From positions 62,001 through 126,000 of the forward strand of contig QJNS01000026.1 of assembly GCA_004154925.1 (NCBI GenBank): a stretch of DNA of 64,000 nt, given 5' to 3'. Below the pieces are notes generated by a model. That model did not search any database and was not told the origin of the DNA. It saw nothing but the letters and a program-made list of their open reading frames with translations. Position 1 is the first letter of the stretch. Every line of letters begins with the position of its first letter. Origin of the DNA: Monosporascus cannonballus. Its lineage: Eukaryota > Ascomycota > Sordariomycetes > Xylariales. A program made the position numbers and the translations under genes. Below, piece by piece: positions 24,485 to 35,900 of this stretch.

Positions 24485-26204
24485 ATGCAATCCTCAAACC
24501 AGCAATCAGAAGTGCATCCCACAAAGGAAGACGTGACCTTGGAACATCATGAACTTGGCGATGACCCAAAGAAGAATGTCCAACAACCAGACAAGTTCGG
24601 ATCATTCCAAAGGGTCGATCCGAAGGAGATCGCTTTGGTGAGAAAGCTGGACATGTATATGATGGTAAATACCCATGTCTGCCGTCCGGCAACAGGGACA
24701 GAGGATGACTGAGTTGTCTAGCCTACCCTATGGTTGATGTACTTTCTCAACTTTCTCGACCGCAACACGATCGTCAATGGCAAGCTCAACAACCTGGACA
24801 AAGAGCTGAACTTGGTGGGCTCGCAGTATAACACCTGCGTGAGCATTTTCTTCGTGGGGTGAGCAAACTCAAGCTGCCGAATAAGCAGGCCACCCGTGCT
24901 GATATTTGGAAAGTTACCTCGCCGGGCAGGTGCCCTCGAACATGCTCGTCACTAGGGTCAGACCATCATTGTACCTGTCAGGATGGATGTTGGCCTGGGC
25001 GATTGTATCCACCCTTAACTGCCTCGTTAAGGACTACCATGGCTTGCTAGCCTGTAGGTGAGTGTTCGAGGATGCTATGTTTTCATTTGGTCTGGCATAG
25101 GGAAATACGAATCATCCCAATGAAGTCAACCGCTAACTTTTGCAGGCTGATTCTGGGGCTTTCGGAAGCGCCCTTCTACCCTGGCGCTATTTATCTAGTC
25201 AGCATATTCTATACCAGAAAAGAGACAGCGGCTAGGCTTGCGGTCTTCTATACCGGAAACATGCTCGCCAGTACCTTTTCCGGATTGATCGCGGCCGGGG
25301 TTTTCGCTGGTCTGGACGGGAAGCACGGTCTGTCGGGTTGGAGATGGCTCTTCCTGATCCAGGGCGTAGCGACCGGTAAGTCTTATTTCGATATTGCATG
25401 ATGCGTTCGAAGCAAGTGCTAACCATCTCAGTCGCTGTCGCCATCGCGGCCTTCTTCCTCCTCCCTAACACGCCCCTTCAGACTCGCTGGCTCACCGAAG
25501 AGGAGCGCCAACTGGCACATGATCGCGTGGCCCGCGACACGACAGACAAGCGGTATGCACCGTCGAGCACCTGGGCCGGACTGTGGGACGCTGCCAAAGA
25601 CTACCGCACTTGGGTCTTCGCCCTGATGGCGAACCTTCACCTGTCGGCCAACGGGTTTAAGAACTATATGCCCACGGCCGTCAAATCGCTCGGCTTCAGC
25701 ACCACCATAACGCTCGTGCTTACTTGCCCGCCTTATCTCCTCGCTTCGATAACCTCTGTTTTGGTCTCCTGGTCCTCGGGCCGCTTCAACGAGCGCACCT
25801 GGCATATAACCATCTCGAAAGCACTCGCGATCGTCGGCTTCGCGGTGGCGACGAGCACGTATAACATCGGGGCGCGCTACTTCGCCATGGTACTGTTTGT
25901 CGGCGCGACGTACGGCGTGAACAATATCAACCTCTCCTGGGTGTCCGCCACCGTCGGACAGACGGACGAGAAGAAGGCCGCGGCGCTCGCGATTGTGAAT
26001 TCGCTGGGGAACCTCTCTTTCGTCTACACACCGTACCTATGGACCGCTGACAGCGCGCCCCTTTTCCGTCCCGCTATGCTGGCCAGCGTCGGGTTTTCTA
26101 TCGGCGTGATTGTGGTTGCGTGGGCGATGAAATGGATATTGATTAGGATCAATAGGAAGATGCGCGCCGCCGATACCGAGGCCATAAATTTTTACGCGTA
26201 CTAA
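24485..26204 (+). CDS. MFS transporter, Dal5 / anion:cation symporter type, 5 exons
   Basis: A plasma-membrane major facilitator of the allantoate/pantothenate/nicotinate (Dal5-like) group, which moves small organic acids or vitamins with protons. Exons: 24485-24664, 24722-24858, 24914-25057, 25146-25375, 25432-26204. Introns of 57, 55, 88 and 56 nt have GT-AG ends and, in most, a CTAAC or CTGA branch site. They splice in frame to 487 aa, normal for the family. A charged ~60-residue cytosolic N-terminus precedes TM1. Family signatures are clear: LNFLDRNTIVNGKL after TM1, GSQYNTCVSIFFVG, QVPSNMLVTRVRPS, the LSEAPFYPGA loop, and GWRWLFLIQG before the central loop. About 12 membrane spans are expected. 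ATG 24485 is chosen because upstream in-frame codons precede the TATA region. As neighbour of an acid reductase it could import the acid substrate or export a product. Confidence 0.93.
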
Positions 26205-27059
26205 TTAGCACCGGCAGTGCCGTCAAGGAGCGCAGGGAAAGTATCTGGGCATGGGTATGCAAGCCCTGAGCTCGCGCATGTCGTTAATTTCCGACCGGAT
26301 CTTCGACCTCTTCGCAGCGGAGTCTATAATGGGATATAATGAACTCAATGTAGGATTCGAAGTGTCTACGGGAGAACATGGCCACGCTGGTTTCCTCCTG
26401 GTGCATTGTCATTCATGACATCTTTGATCAACACTTCGACTATCTCCCGTAGCCGCAAATACATGAGTCATAAGTCTTGACCTGCATAATGAAAATCCGA
26501 GTTAGAATAGACGGATTAAGGGGTGGGTGGAAAAGGACGGTATCGTACGGAGCCGGAGAAGGTAAGTTACAAGGGGTGTTCGACGGGTTGGTTTTTTTTT
26601 TAAACGTTGTGCAGGTCGTCCGTATACGGAAGGCGAAACGGAGAGTTCGGCGTTTAGGAGACCTTGAGACGGTCGCGTATTGTAGAACTGATAACGCAAT
26701 GGTGAGTTAGATAGTAAATGTTCCGTGCGTATATTCGATAGGAATATCAGTGAACGATCCGAGCAATCGATTCAAAAAGCTCAAGCACAAAGCCGCGGTT
26801 TCCTCACAGTCCGAACTCCGATCACATAAATCACTTGCCGCGACCACATGGTGCTTAGCCTGGCCCGGCCATGCTCTACCCGACACCGAAGGGAAACAGA
26901 AACAGAGTTCTCGCCGAGAACCCGGTGCGCCAAGGCGCGGCAGCCACGGAGCTGTCTGGCAATCAGGCTGCGTAAGGCGGGGTAGTTGGTCACGAGTTAT
27001 TGTTTCTGTTCGCAGCATAAAGATTGTTAATCCACATACATAGTTTACTTGCCGCAATC
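26205..27059. other. Intergenic, no clear gene
   Basis: Between the convergent MFS and hypothetical genes. Part of it (about 26500-26700) is rich in TACGG/CGTA-type steps with a run of T (26591-26600) and looks mildly mutated, perhaps a short repeat remnant. No frame with a recognisable domain. Confidence 0.4.
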
Positions 27060-28065
27060 CTAGGCTGTCGCGTTGGGATCCTTCGAATCCATGCTCCACA
27101 CTGTTGCCTTGATGATCATCTGCCGGGCTCCGGCCGTAACACCGAAAGTCTCTGCGAAGCGTACTGTGTACGGATATCGGCCTCCCAGTCCCATAACTTC
27201 TGACGGCGTAGGGGCAGGGCGGTTCAAGTCATCTGTTCGCCCGTCGTCAAGTTCCCAGGGGCCCAACGAAGAAGGTCGGTTTTCTATCATGTCCATAGTC
27301 TCAAGATCTACACGGTCGCCGGGTTGGGGGTAGAACAGAGAGATGTGGCAATGCTTGAGCGACAGTTTAGCTATGTCGGCAGCAATGTGAATTGTTTGCT
27401 CCACAATAAGGGATATCGTAGTACCAATTTGCTTCTCGGATGGTCGATGGCATAGTTGTCTGAAAATATGGTCCGTGAAATTACGAGTTGCTTGAGCTGC
27501 GAACAAGTCTCGATTCCTTGAACCCTCCGGTGCTCGTAGCGCGTCGCCGAGCCCCTCTAGGGTGGTGGAACGCCACCCCGTCACGGCCGACGTCCGAATA
27601 TCGATCTCTTTCAGTAGGCACCACCGGAGTCTTGAAGTAGACTTACTCAGCGCCGCGCCATTCGGGGTCGATGCTGGCTGAAAGTGCCCTTCTTTTAGCC
27701 TTAGCGTTGCCGCTTTTCACGATTCGCCAGACTTCACGGTCGGTGTGGACGAGCTTGGCACATTCGAGAAGCCATCTGTTGAGCAGCGTGGGGGCGTAGT
27801 AGGTTAACATGATACCAAAGAGCGTCCACTTGACCCGGCTCTCGGGCATGTTCTCACAGATAATCCACTCCCAGCCAGTCCTCTCTACGCACTGCTCCGA
27901 CTGTCTCTCTATGATGGAACGGACCGAGTCTGGGGTGAAAGCCCCGAGGTCGATAGTTTCCCTCTCGCCATCCCGCCCCCCAATCCAGTCGCACATGTTC
28001 GTCCCCGTGAGATCAAAGAATGCGTCTATACTGTCGATAATGCTGAGGTCGATATTCTGTCTCAT
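27060..28065 (-). CDS. Hypothetical protein, two exons (acceptor uncertain)
   Basis: An unrecognised protein. Exon 1 runs from ATG 28065 (MRQNIDLSIIDSIDAFF) through a segment rich in aromatic residues (GWEWIICENMPESRVKWTLF) to EWRGA, where a GTAAGT donor follows at 27646. The second coding stretch reaches the TAG at 27060 and contains HRPSEKQIGTTISLIVEQ and VMGLGGRYPYTVRFAE. Joining is awkward. The frame is open up to about 27615, but no AG near the TACTGA branch sequence gives the right phase. The AG at 27518-27517 does, implying a 130-nt intron and a protein of about 292 aa. Either that splice is used, or a small indel has damaged the gene. No domain, signal peptide or membrane span is evident. 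Its place in the cluster is unproven. Confidence 0.55.
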
Positions 28066-29091
28066 TGCTGAAAACGTGAGGAGAGAAGGTGCTGGAGTCG
28101 GCCAAGACTCGCGTTTTCAAGGCACCCACCAATGCAACATTGTAGAGGAGGACCATGGCTCAAGTCGTACAGGGAAAAAACGGCAGAGGGGCAACGGGAT
28201 AGATAGATATGTAGAAAGGGAGATAAAGAGGTGGAGATATGAGAGATAAGCATGTGTAAGATGAATGTTGGCACACCACAGGCTCTTATGTTCATGGCAA
28301 ACCTCCGAGGTCGGTCACAGACCAAGGGAACATGGAGCCAGACCACTCCCAACAGCCCATTCCGAGCCGCTACATCGCTTAGGTGGCAAGGCTATGATCT
28401 CGTGTTGCTCAAGGTACTCCCGTGTCCTAAGTATTACTATTCAGAGTAGCGTCACCCGCAACGTCTTTGGGTGCGACAACCTTCCCAACTGAGGCCTGAA
28501 AAGTTGAGGGTTCCACAAAGGCCAAGCCAGGTAATTGCGGGTTGCCCATGGACGTTTGCCCAGACCAACCGACAATGAATCACCATCACATTTATCGAGG
28601 GGCTATCTGAGCCTAAGCGACACAGTTAGACGGAGGAGAGCGATGGATGCATTACAACGGATCCCAATGGGGACGGGTTGGTGCATATATACGTGCACTA
28701 ATCCCTAGCCCCAACAGCCCTTTTGAGTGGTCCAATCGCCGTCCAAAGAGCGAAATAGGGGGGAATTACCCAATCTGGACTCGCCCGAGGATTTCCCGGA
28801 CATATTTTACTGTATGTTTTAGTCTCGATATGTCGCCAGCATGTACCAAGAACTCTTTTAGATACAACAGCAATCTATCACGATGTGACTGATCCATGGT
28901 CTGACAGTTTGGGAGCAATTCGGTTGGCTCTTCTGGAACCCGGCACTTCGGTTGAGTCATTTGCGCGCATTCTACTCCGTATGCATGCTATGGACGTGCC
29001 TCGTTCTTCCCCGTTTGCAATCGCTTCATTCAAGTGGTTAGATGACGGGGTCTGGCTGCGCCGCAGGCTCCATAGGCAGACAGCGGGTTCT
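28066..29091. other. Right margin of GC island, no clear gene
   Basis: Promoter side of the hypothetical gene followed by about 0.9 kb of balanced sequence. Several frames of 60-95 codons overlap on both strands, and none shows a domain. The longest, 28885-29172 on the + strand, starts at a non-ATG codon and runs into the tandem repeat. Confidence 0.4.
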
Positions 29092-29151
29092 AGCTCGGAG
29101 GGAGTAGAGAAAAGCTCGGAGGGAGTAGAGAAAAGCTCGGAGGGAGTAGAG
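29092..29151 (+). repeat. 21-bp tandem repeat, about 2.9 copies
   Basis: Unit AGCTCGGAGGGAGTAGAGAA plus A, at 29092-29112, 29113-29133 and 29134-29151 (last copy 18 bp). The copies are identical over the compared bases. A 21-bp unit keeps frame, and in one frame it reads SSEGVEK repeatedly. It lies just before composition drops to AT-rich at about 29170. Confidence 0.85.
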
Positions 29152-29174
29152 CCACAGTTGGGCTTAAATTAAGT

Positions 29175-29444
29175 GGCGCAGGTTTCGGAAAAACTATAAA
29201 GGGAGTAAAAACATCTGAACATTAACTGCTTAATTACTAAAATATATATAATAAATTTTAAATAAGTAATGCCGGCAATTAAAAAATGAATTAAATATGT
29301 TATATATAACATAAACGTTATAAAAGATAACAGATATTAAAAACTATATTAGAGCGTAATTACGCAGTATTTATAAAATATTTGCTGAGCAATTGCAAAA
29401 GGAATAAAATAAAAAAGACGAAAATTACGGCTTAATACGTAAAT
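29175..29444. other. AT-rich anonymous DNA between island and element E
   Basis: Short AT-rich stretch that was continuous with 51193 onward before element E inserted. No frame or repeat identified. Confidence 0.5.
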
Positions 29445-29449
29445 TCAGG

Positions 29450-29828
29450 TGTGACGGCTTGGGGTTTAACCAACTATTAAATCTTAGTCGGACGGGTTTA
29501 TGTTAACAAGAGTATTATAAGACTTTGTAACAATAAAATAACTTAATTACGTCTTTTAATACCAAAGATGCAAAAGTCGTATTGCAAACGATTAGTATTA
29601 ATAAGTATTGCAAATTAAAACTATCTAAATTATAGAAATAATAAACGTATTATATCTGTCTGTCGTTACTGGTTTTTCGTGAATTATTAAGATCTCGTAA
29701 TAATCCTAATAATCTTATCTTTTCTAAATTTCGCAATAATCTCAATAATCCTGTTACGTAACCCTTTTTCCTGCTACTCCATTTATCTTAACTATTTCTG
29801 GGTACGCTAAAGATATTAGGTCATAATA
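29450..29828 (-). repeat. 3' LTR of E
   Basis: 379 bp on the - strand. On the + strand it reads TGTGACGGCTTGG ... GGTCATAATA. The U3 part contains imperfect tandem copies of an AGGATTATTACGAGATC-like unit. It is followed inward by a C/T tract (CGATTTTCCCTTTC), the polypurine tract of the element in reverse. Confidence 0.9.
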
Positions 29829-29890
29829 CGATTTTCCCTTTCTTAGGATCTTCGTCCCGAAAATTTTATTCCGTAAGTACTTAATTTATC

Positions 29891-30428
29891 ATAACGGGTC
29901 GTATTAAAAAACATACTAAACCTTCTTCCAAAGTCAAAACCGCTCAGCGCAACTTTTTAATAACCGCGGTACTTTTTATAAATCTTGTCGATATGGCGCC
30001 TTATTTTTATTACGAACTAAGGAAACTGGAATATAAACTCTCGGAAGACGATTTCTTTCGTTATTTGTCCTGTATCAAAAATAGCCAATCCAATTATAAC
30101 GTACGGGGTTTAAGCTCAAAATAACTATAACGCGTCGTTACTTAGCATCGAAAACTTAAGTTGGAACTAAAGGCCGCCGAAAAAGAAACGGACCAAATTA
30201 TTTTGGAAACTAATGCCCGTTTATGTCGTTTACGTAAACAAAAAAAAGTAATATGATAAAATAATCAAGGCCGTATTCCGTAAGATCGACAATTTAGAAA
30301 AATTAGAGAAATTAAAGCGTTAAGAAGAACAGGCCGAACTGGAGGCCGCTAAGGCCATATCGGCAAAGGCCGTGCCTTTTTTCGACTGGTCCAACCTGGA
30401 GTCCACCGATTCGTCGTCGATTAATTAG
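29891..30428 (+). pseudogene. E antisense extra ORF (best preserved copy)
   Basis: A frame opposite to E gag-pol, between the 3' LTR and the chromodomain. It likely starts at ATA 29891 (ATG with its TpG changed to TpA), reads TGRIKKHTKPSSKVKTAQRN, then APYFYYELRKLEYKLSEDDF with no stop until 30115. After three CAA/CAG-type stops it continues into a Glu/Lys-rich part with LCRLRKQKK. A run of eight A at 30240-30247 marks a one-base shift into the final frame (DKIIKAVFRKIDNLEKLEKL), ending at TAG 30426-30428. About 178 codons: basic N-terminus, coiled-coil-like C-terminal half. It resembles the frames in A1, B, D and H. Function unknown. Confidence 0.65.
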
Positions 30429-30479
30429 AGAACCTTTAATTTTACCGGTTGTGGTATTATTATTAAAAGTTTTTTAATA

Positions 30480-32365
30480 GGCGTTAAACGTTAATCAGAT
30501 TTTTAGCGGGTTTCCAAATGTTTTCGATATCCGGATATTTTTTCCATTTAATTAGGTACTGGATAAATCCGTTTTGTTTTCGTATATCGAAAATCTTTTC
30601 CACCTTATATACTTAGTTGTCTTTTATTTCCATATCGTTTTGTACCATATGTATTTTAATCGTATTTGTTGTTAATTCGAATAAGGAAACGTAAAAAATT
30701 GAATAAAGTTTAACTTTTGGTAAACATTTTAAGTATTAATTATTTTCGGAGATTTTTTTGAAGATTGTGTATAAACCGATATACTTAAAATCGAGTTTTT
30801 TATTAGGTCGTTTTATAAAAATATTTTTGGTAACGAACAAAATTATTTCCCCTTTTTTGAAAATTGTTTTTTTTTCCTTTTTTAATTATAATATTTACTT
30901 ATTTAATTTTGTACGAATTCTAATTCTGCTTTTATTTCCTAATATAGCTATCGTAATTATTCCGACCTAAGGATTGCTTTAATATTAATTAGACTATTAT
31001 GGCATGTTTTTTTCTAAATTTTTAAAGTAAAACCAAAATTTACGTTCGCTAATATTATTTTGATATTTTCGTAATAACTGGTATTATAAGTTAATTGTAC
31101 GATTAGTAATTTCTTAACCTAATTATTTTGTTTATAATTAATATAATCTCGGAAGCAAATTTTTAGGGTTTAATTGATTTGTTTTATTTATTTACTTGTT
31201 TTATGTTTAAATATGTTAAATAATTTGTAATATAGGCCAATCTATATTATAAGATTTTGTCAAAATTTAGATATAAATATTAATCATTTATTTAAAATAA
31301 TTTTTATTAATATTCCGAATATATTAAAAATATATCTGAAAAAATATATGCCATTTGTTTAGTATCTGTATTTTTGTAATATAATAAAAGATAAAAACAT
31401 TTCGTAAATCGGTTGACGGTTACAAAAATACTGTGGTAATATATTTCCGTAATTAAATTTTCTGATATAGTAAATTTGATAATAAAGTTAAATATAATTA
31501 AATATTATAATTGCTTTACGACTAATAATATTTATAGTTTTTTATAAAGTTTATGTTATCGAGCTTTGGTTCTGGCGCAAATATCGCATTATTATATAAC
31601 TTTCTGTACCGTTAATTTTATTTTAAGAAAGATTATATGCGATAAAACCATTTTAAGGTTTTATAAACTCCTGGATATCCGTATAACTAGTATTCGTATA
31701 TATTTTGTATTAGACTTTTTCGGTATTCTTTTAAAATTTATATTTTATCCATTTTTTGATTTTCTAAAAGATTATCGTTATACTGCTAGATTTTCTGGTA
31801 TATATCAAAAGGTACTGCCCGAATTATTGCAATCTATTGCAAACATAAATAACTTTTCATAATAATATAGAAAATTATATAACTAATTTTAATTAATTTC
31901 TTTTCGAAATTTGGTCGCCTACTTAAAATATCGGCTTTGCCGTTTTTTAAGCCTTTTTTGTAAATAATAACGAAATCAAAATTCGCTAATTTTTCTGCAT
32001 ACCTTAATTATCGTTCTATAAATTCCCTAATCGTAATAAAGCGGATAGAATTTTAATAATCGGTATAAACTTTGATTTGATATAAGCTTCCCTTTAAGAA
32101 ATATCTAAACTTTCGGAATATTCATAATAATGGCCATAAATGCCTTATTTGTAATACCGTAATTAAGTTCGGTTCTGTTTAACTTATATAAAAAAAATGC
32201 AATAAAATGCAATTTGCTTTAATTATTTTATTATTCGATTATTATATTTAACGCGTTATCCGAAATATCGGTTTTTAATTTAACAGGGCCATTTGGATTA
32301 TAAATAATTAATATTGGCTTGTTAATAATCGTATTCTTAATATTCTAAAACGCCTTTTTCGTATT
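30480..32365 (-). pseudogene. E pol, chromodomain and integrase part
   Basis: The C-terminal portion of E Pol on the - strand: chromodomain about 30480-30650, integrase core about 31330-31560, HHCC region about 31600-31800, up to the insertion point of C at 32365. The sequence parallels 53000-55200 (element H) and the reverse complement of A1 and B. Open frames on the + strand here (30758-30970, 31566-31862) are shadows. Confidence 0.7.
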
Positions 32366-32796
32366 TGTAATGAACCTGTCATACATCCACTTGGAGGTAT
32401 AAGCAGTATCCGAAAAGGGTCTTGATTTGTAGGTAACAATAGGGCGAAAAATAATTTAATATATTCGTTAAGGAGATTTTAAGGTATTCCTCTTTTAATT
32501 AAAGAACGGTATAGTTACTTTTGGCTAAAAGCTTAGATTAATAACTAAGGAACGAAAAATTAAGTAGGTGGTTATTTATATAGGAAACCCAAACCTTATA
32601 TATCCTTCTTATTTTTTATATTTTTTATGGTTTCTGGGGATTTCGAGAAACTATGGTATTTATCGTCCACGAATCTCCTGGTATCTCTGGAGATTAATAG
32701 AGACCCGAGGTTTATCCGATAGAAAATGGAAATCCCGAACGTTTCCAACTTTTTGGGCCTTTTTTGGGCCTAATGGAATCCCTTTTAAACGTAATA
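32366..32796 (-). repeat. 3' LTR of C
   Basis: 431 bp, + strand TGTAATGAACCTGTC ... CGTAATA, equal in length to and aligned throughout with 39181-39611. Its outer 70 bp are less RIP-mutated than the other LTR, while its inner part is more so. Confidence 0.88.
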
Positions 32797-32949
32797 TTAT
32801 TCCCTTTTTTCCAGGATTTTTGTCCCCAAAAATAAAAAAAATAAGTCCTTAATTTTTTTTCCTTTTTTGCGTTATAATATTATATTTAACCATATCGGAT
32901 AAATTTCGAAAATATATTAAATTTTTTATTGAAAATCGTTATAAATTAA

Positions 32950-35900
32950 TTAAGTTGATTTTTTAATTTAATTTCGAAATTATGTCGTATATGCGTTATT
33001 TCGAAAAAAAGTTTTTTTATAAAATATTAAAAAGTCGAAAAAATTATTAAAATTATTTGGCGGCCGATATTTAATTTTGTAATAAAAATTATATTTCGTT
33101 TTTATCGTTTAAAAATATCCGGGCCGAAAAGTTCCGGATAAACCGAAAAAAACGTTTAATTATTTAATAACTTTAAAAATTATTTAATTGTATTATTCGG
33201 TTAAATCGTTAATTTAAATAGTTATATTTTAAAAAGATATTATTTATTTAAAAAGGGTTTAAAAATATGGATAAATTAAAAAAACGAAAAAAATTAAATA
33301 CGGAAAAAGATCGTAAAAAAAAAAGCAAATATAATTTGTTTTAAAATTAAATACGTTAATAAAAGTATTTATTTTTTTCGATTAAAGCGTTATAAAAGTT
33401 AATTTAAATAAGGAACCGTTATTGCTTATGACCTTAGCCGTATTAAAAACGGTTGGTTAGGATTTTAGCGGTAAAACGTTTTAATTAAGTTTATTATATT
33501 CGTTAAATAATTAAATAATTTTTACGTATTTTTTTTATATAAGTATTTTTTTTATTTAATTAGGTATTGGATTTTATTTTTATTTATTTTAAAATCTAAT
33601 ATTTGTTTAATTTTATATTTATTAAAGTTTTTTTTGAATTTTACATTTATTTTTAACGGGACGTTTTTGGGTGCTAATTTAAGTAAAGAAATATGGAAAA
33701 TAAGATGTATTTTTATGTTTTTGGGTAATAATAATTTATAATTAATTTTGGAAATAATTTTGTTAATTTTGAACGGTTTAAATTTTTTAAAATTAAATTT
33801 GTTATTAGGTTTTTTTATTTTAATTTATAAAATATTCGAAATTACGTTTTATTTTTGGCGTAATAGGTAAACTTTATTTTTTTTCGTTAAAATTACTTTT
33901 TTAATTTTTTTTATTATAATATTAGGTTATCCGTTGTTAAAAGAATTATAATTTATTTTAAAAACGGGCTTAAATTATTTTAATTTTTATAATTAATATT
34001 TTTGTTTTTAAGGTAATTGTAATAATTTTTAATACTTTATTAAATGGTTATTTAGGTCGTTTTATTTTTATATTATATTCGTATATAATTATATAAAAAA
34101 ATACGTTTATATTTTTATTAATTAATATATTATAAGCGATTTGTATTAATAGTAAAAATTTTATTTAATTATTTTATTAATAATTAATGTAATTTTGCAA
34201 ATATTGTTTTAAGGTTTAGTTTAATTTTTCGGTTTAATTATCTGTTTGGGGATAATACGCTGTCGAGAACTTAAATTTAATATTAATTTATTTAAAAAAG
34301 TTAATGCCGAATTTTAAAATAAATAACGTATTTTAATTTAAAACGATCTTTTTAAATATTTTATATTTATTAAGATATAATTTAATAAAAGTATAAGCTA
34401 ATTATTTTATTATTATATTTTTTTAAAAAAATAAAAAATATTTATATTTAATAAATTTATTAATAATTATTTATATTCCGTTATATTCGATTTTAATAAT
34501 TAGGTTTTTAAATAAAAATAAATTAATAATAAAATCCTAAATTATAATATTTTATGTTTTATCCGGAATGTTAATAAGTTGTAATAATCCGTAAGGCTTA
34601 TAACGTATTGCCTTAATTTTATTATAAACGTTATAATTTTTAATAATTATTTTAATTATACGGCATAATTTAGGGAAATCGTATTTTTTTTATAGCCGTT
34701 AAGTAATTTTAAAAACTTTTTAATATTTATATAATAAATCCTTATGGAATTTTTTTATAAATTATTTTTATTAATCTTTAGGAACATAAATTTTGCTATA
34801 ATATAATAATTAATTTTTGGGTTATCCTTTTAATTATTAGATTTTTTTTATTTTTTTGCATTATAAGAATTCCGGAACCGTATTAAAAGTTCGGTAATTA
34901 ATTTTTTTATTATTTTATATAAATATATAATTTTATTTTTATTATATTATAATATTTATATATTTTTTTTGGGAATTTTGGAATTGTAATTTTTTTTATA
35001 ATTAAAAATATCCGCTTAAATATTTTTTTTTAATATAATATATTTTAAAGTTAAATTTAAACAGAAAAATCTATTATTTTTTATATTATTTATTTAGTTT
35101 TTAGGTTTTTATAAATCGCGTAAAATTTTTATAATTAAAGTAAATATCGAAAAGTTCTTTTATTTTGTTAAAAAAAAGTTCTTATTTTTTAAAAGTATTA
35201 ATAATTATTAATAATTTTTTATCGTAAATCTGGTATTTAAGTTTTGCATTTCGGAATATTTTAAAATAATATGTTATTAGGTATTATTTGCCGTTATTTT
35301 TTTATTATTCCAAAATTACGCTTAAAGCATATTTTAAAATATTTGTTTTTAATTATTTTGTTTTGTTTAAATTTGGCATTTTTATGATAAATCTGTTAAT
35401 AATTATTTCTTTTAATTCCTAAATCGTTTTTTTTGCTTTTTTTAAAAGTTCGAATTTTTTTTTAACGTATTCCTTAATAGTAAATTTTATTAAAAACTTA
35501 ATTATATTTCCATATTTTTTAATTAAGTTATGTATGTAATCCGTAAATCTTAAAATTTGTCGGATATTTATAACAGTTACCTTATTAGGAATAAATTAAT
35601 CCTTAACTGTTTTTAATTTGGAACGTTAAATTTAAATTTGTCCTAATATAAAAGTAAATCTTAAAAAATTTAATTTCTAGATATATTATATATTTTTAAT
35701 AAAATTAATTCGAATATTGGTTTCGTTTAAAGTTTTAAATATTTAAATAATATATTTCTTATATTCCTTTAGGGTTTCGGAGTAAATAAGGATATCGTTA
35801 AAATAGATAAATACAAATTTATCTAAGAATTATTAAAAGGTAATTATTATTAAATTTTGGAAATTGGCGAAAACGTTAATAAATCCCATAAGTATTATTT

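Noticed and set aside
24485..26204. MFS drug exporter (DHA1/DHA2) interpretation
   Set aside because: The LDRNTI, SQYNT, QVPSNM and SEAPFYPGA signatures and length fit the Dal5-type anion:cation symporter group instead.
31566..31862. 98-codon + strand frame, and similar ones at 54429-54719, 30758-30970 and 53296-53499
   Set aside because: They lie antisense to integrase of E and H at homologous places. They are frames left open by AT bias, not genes.
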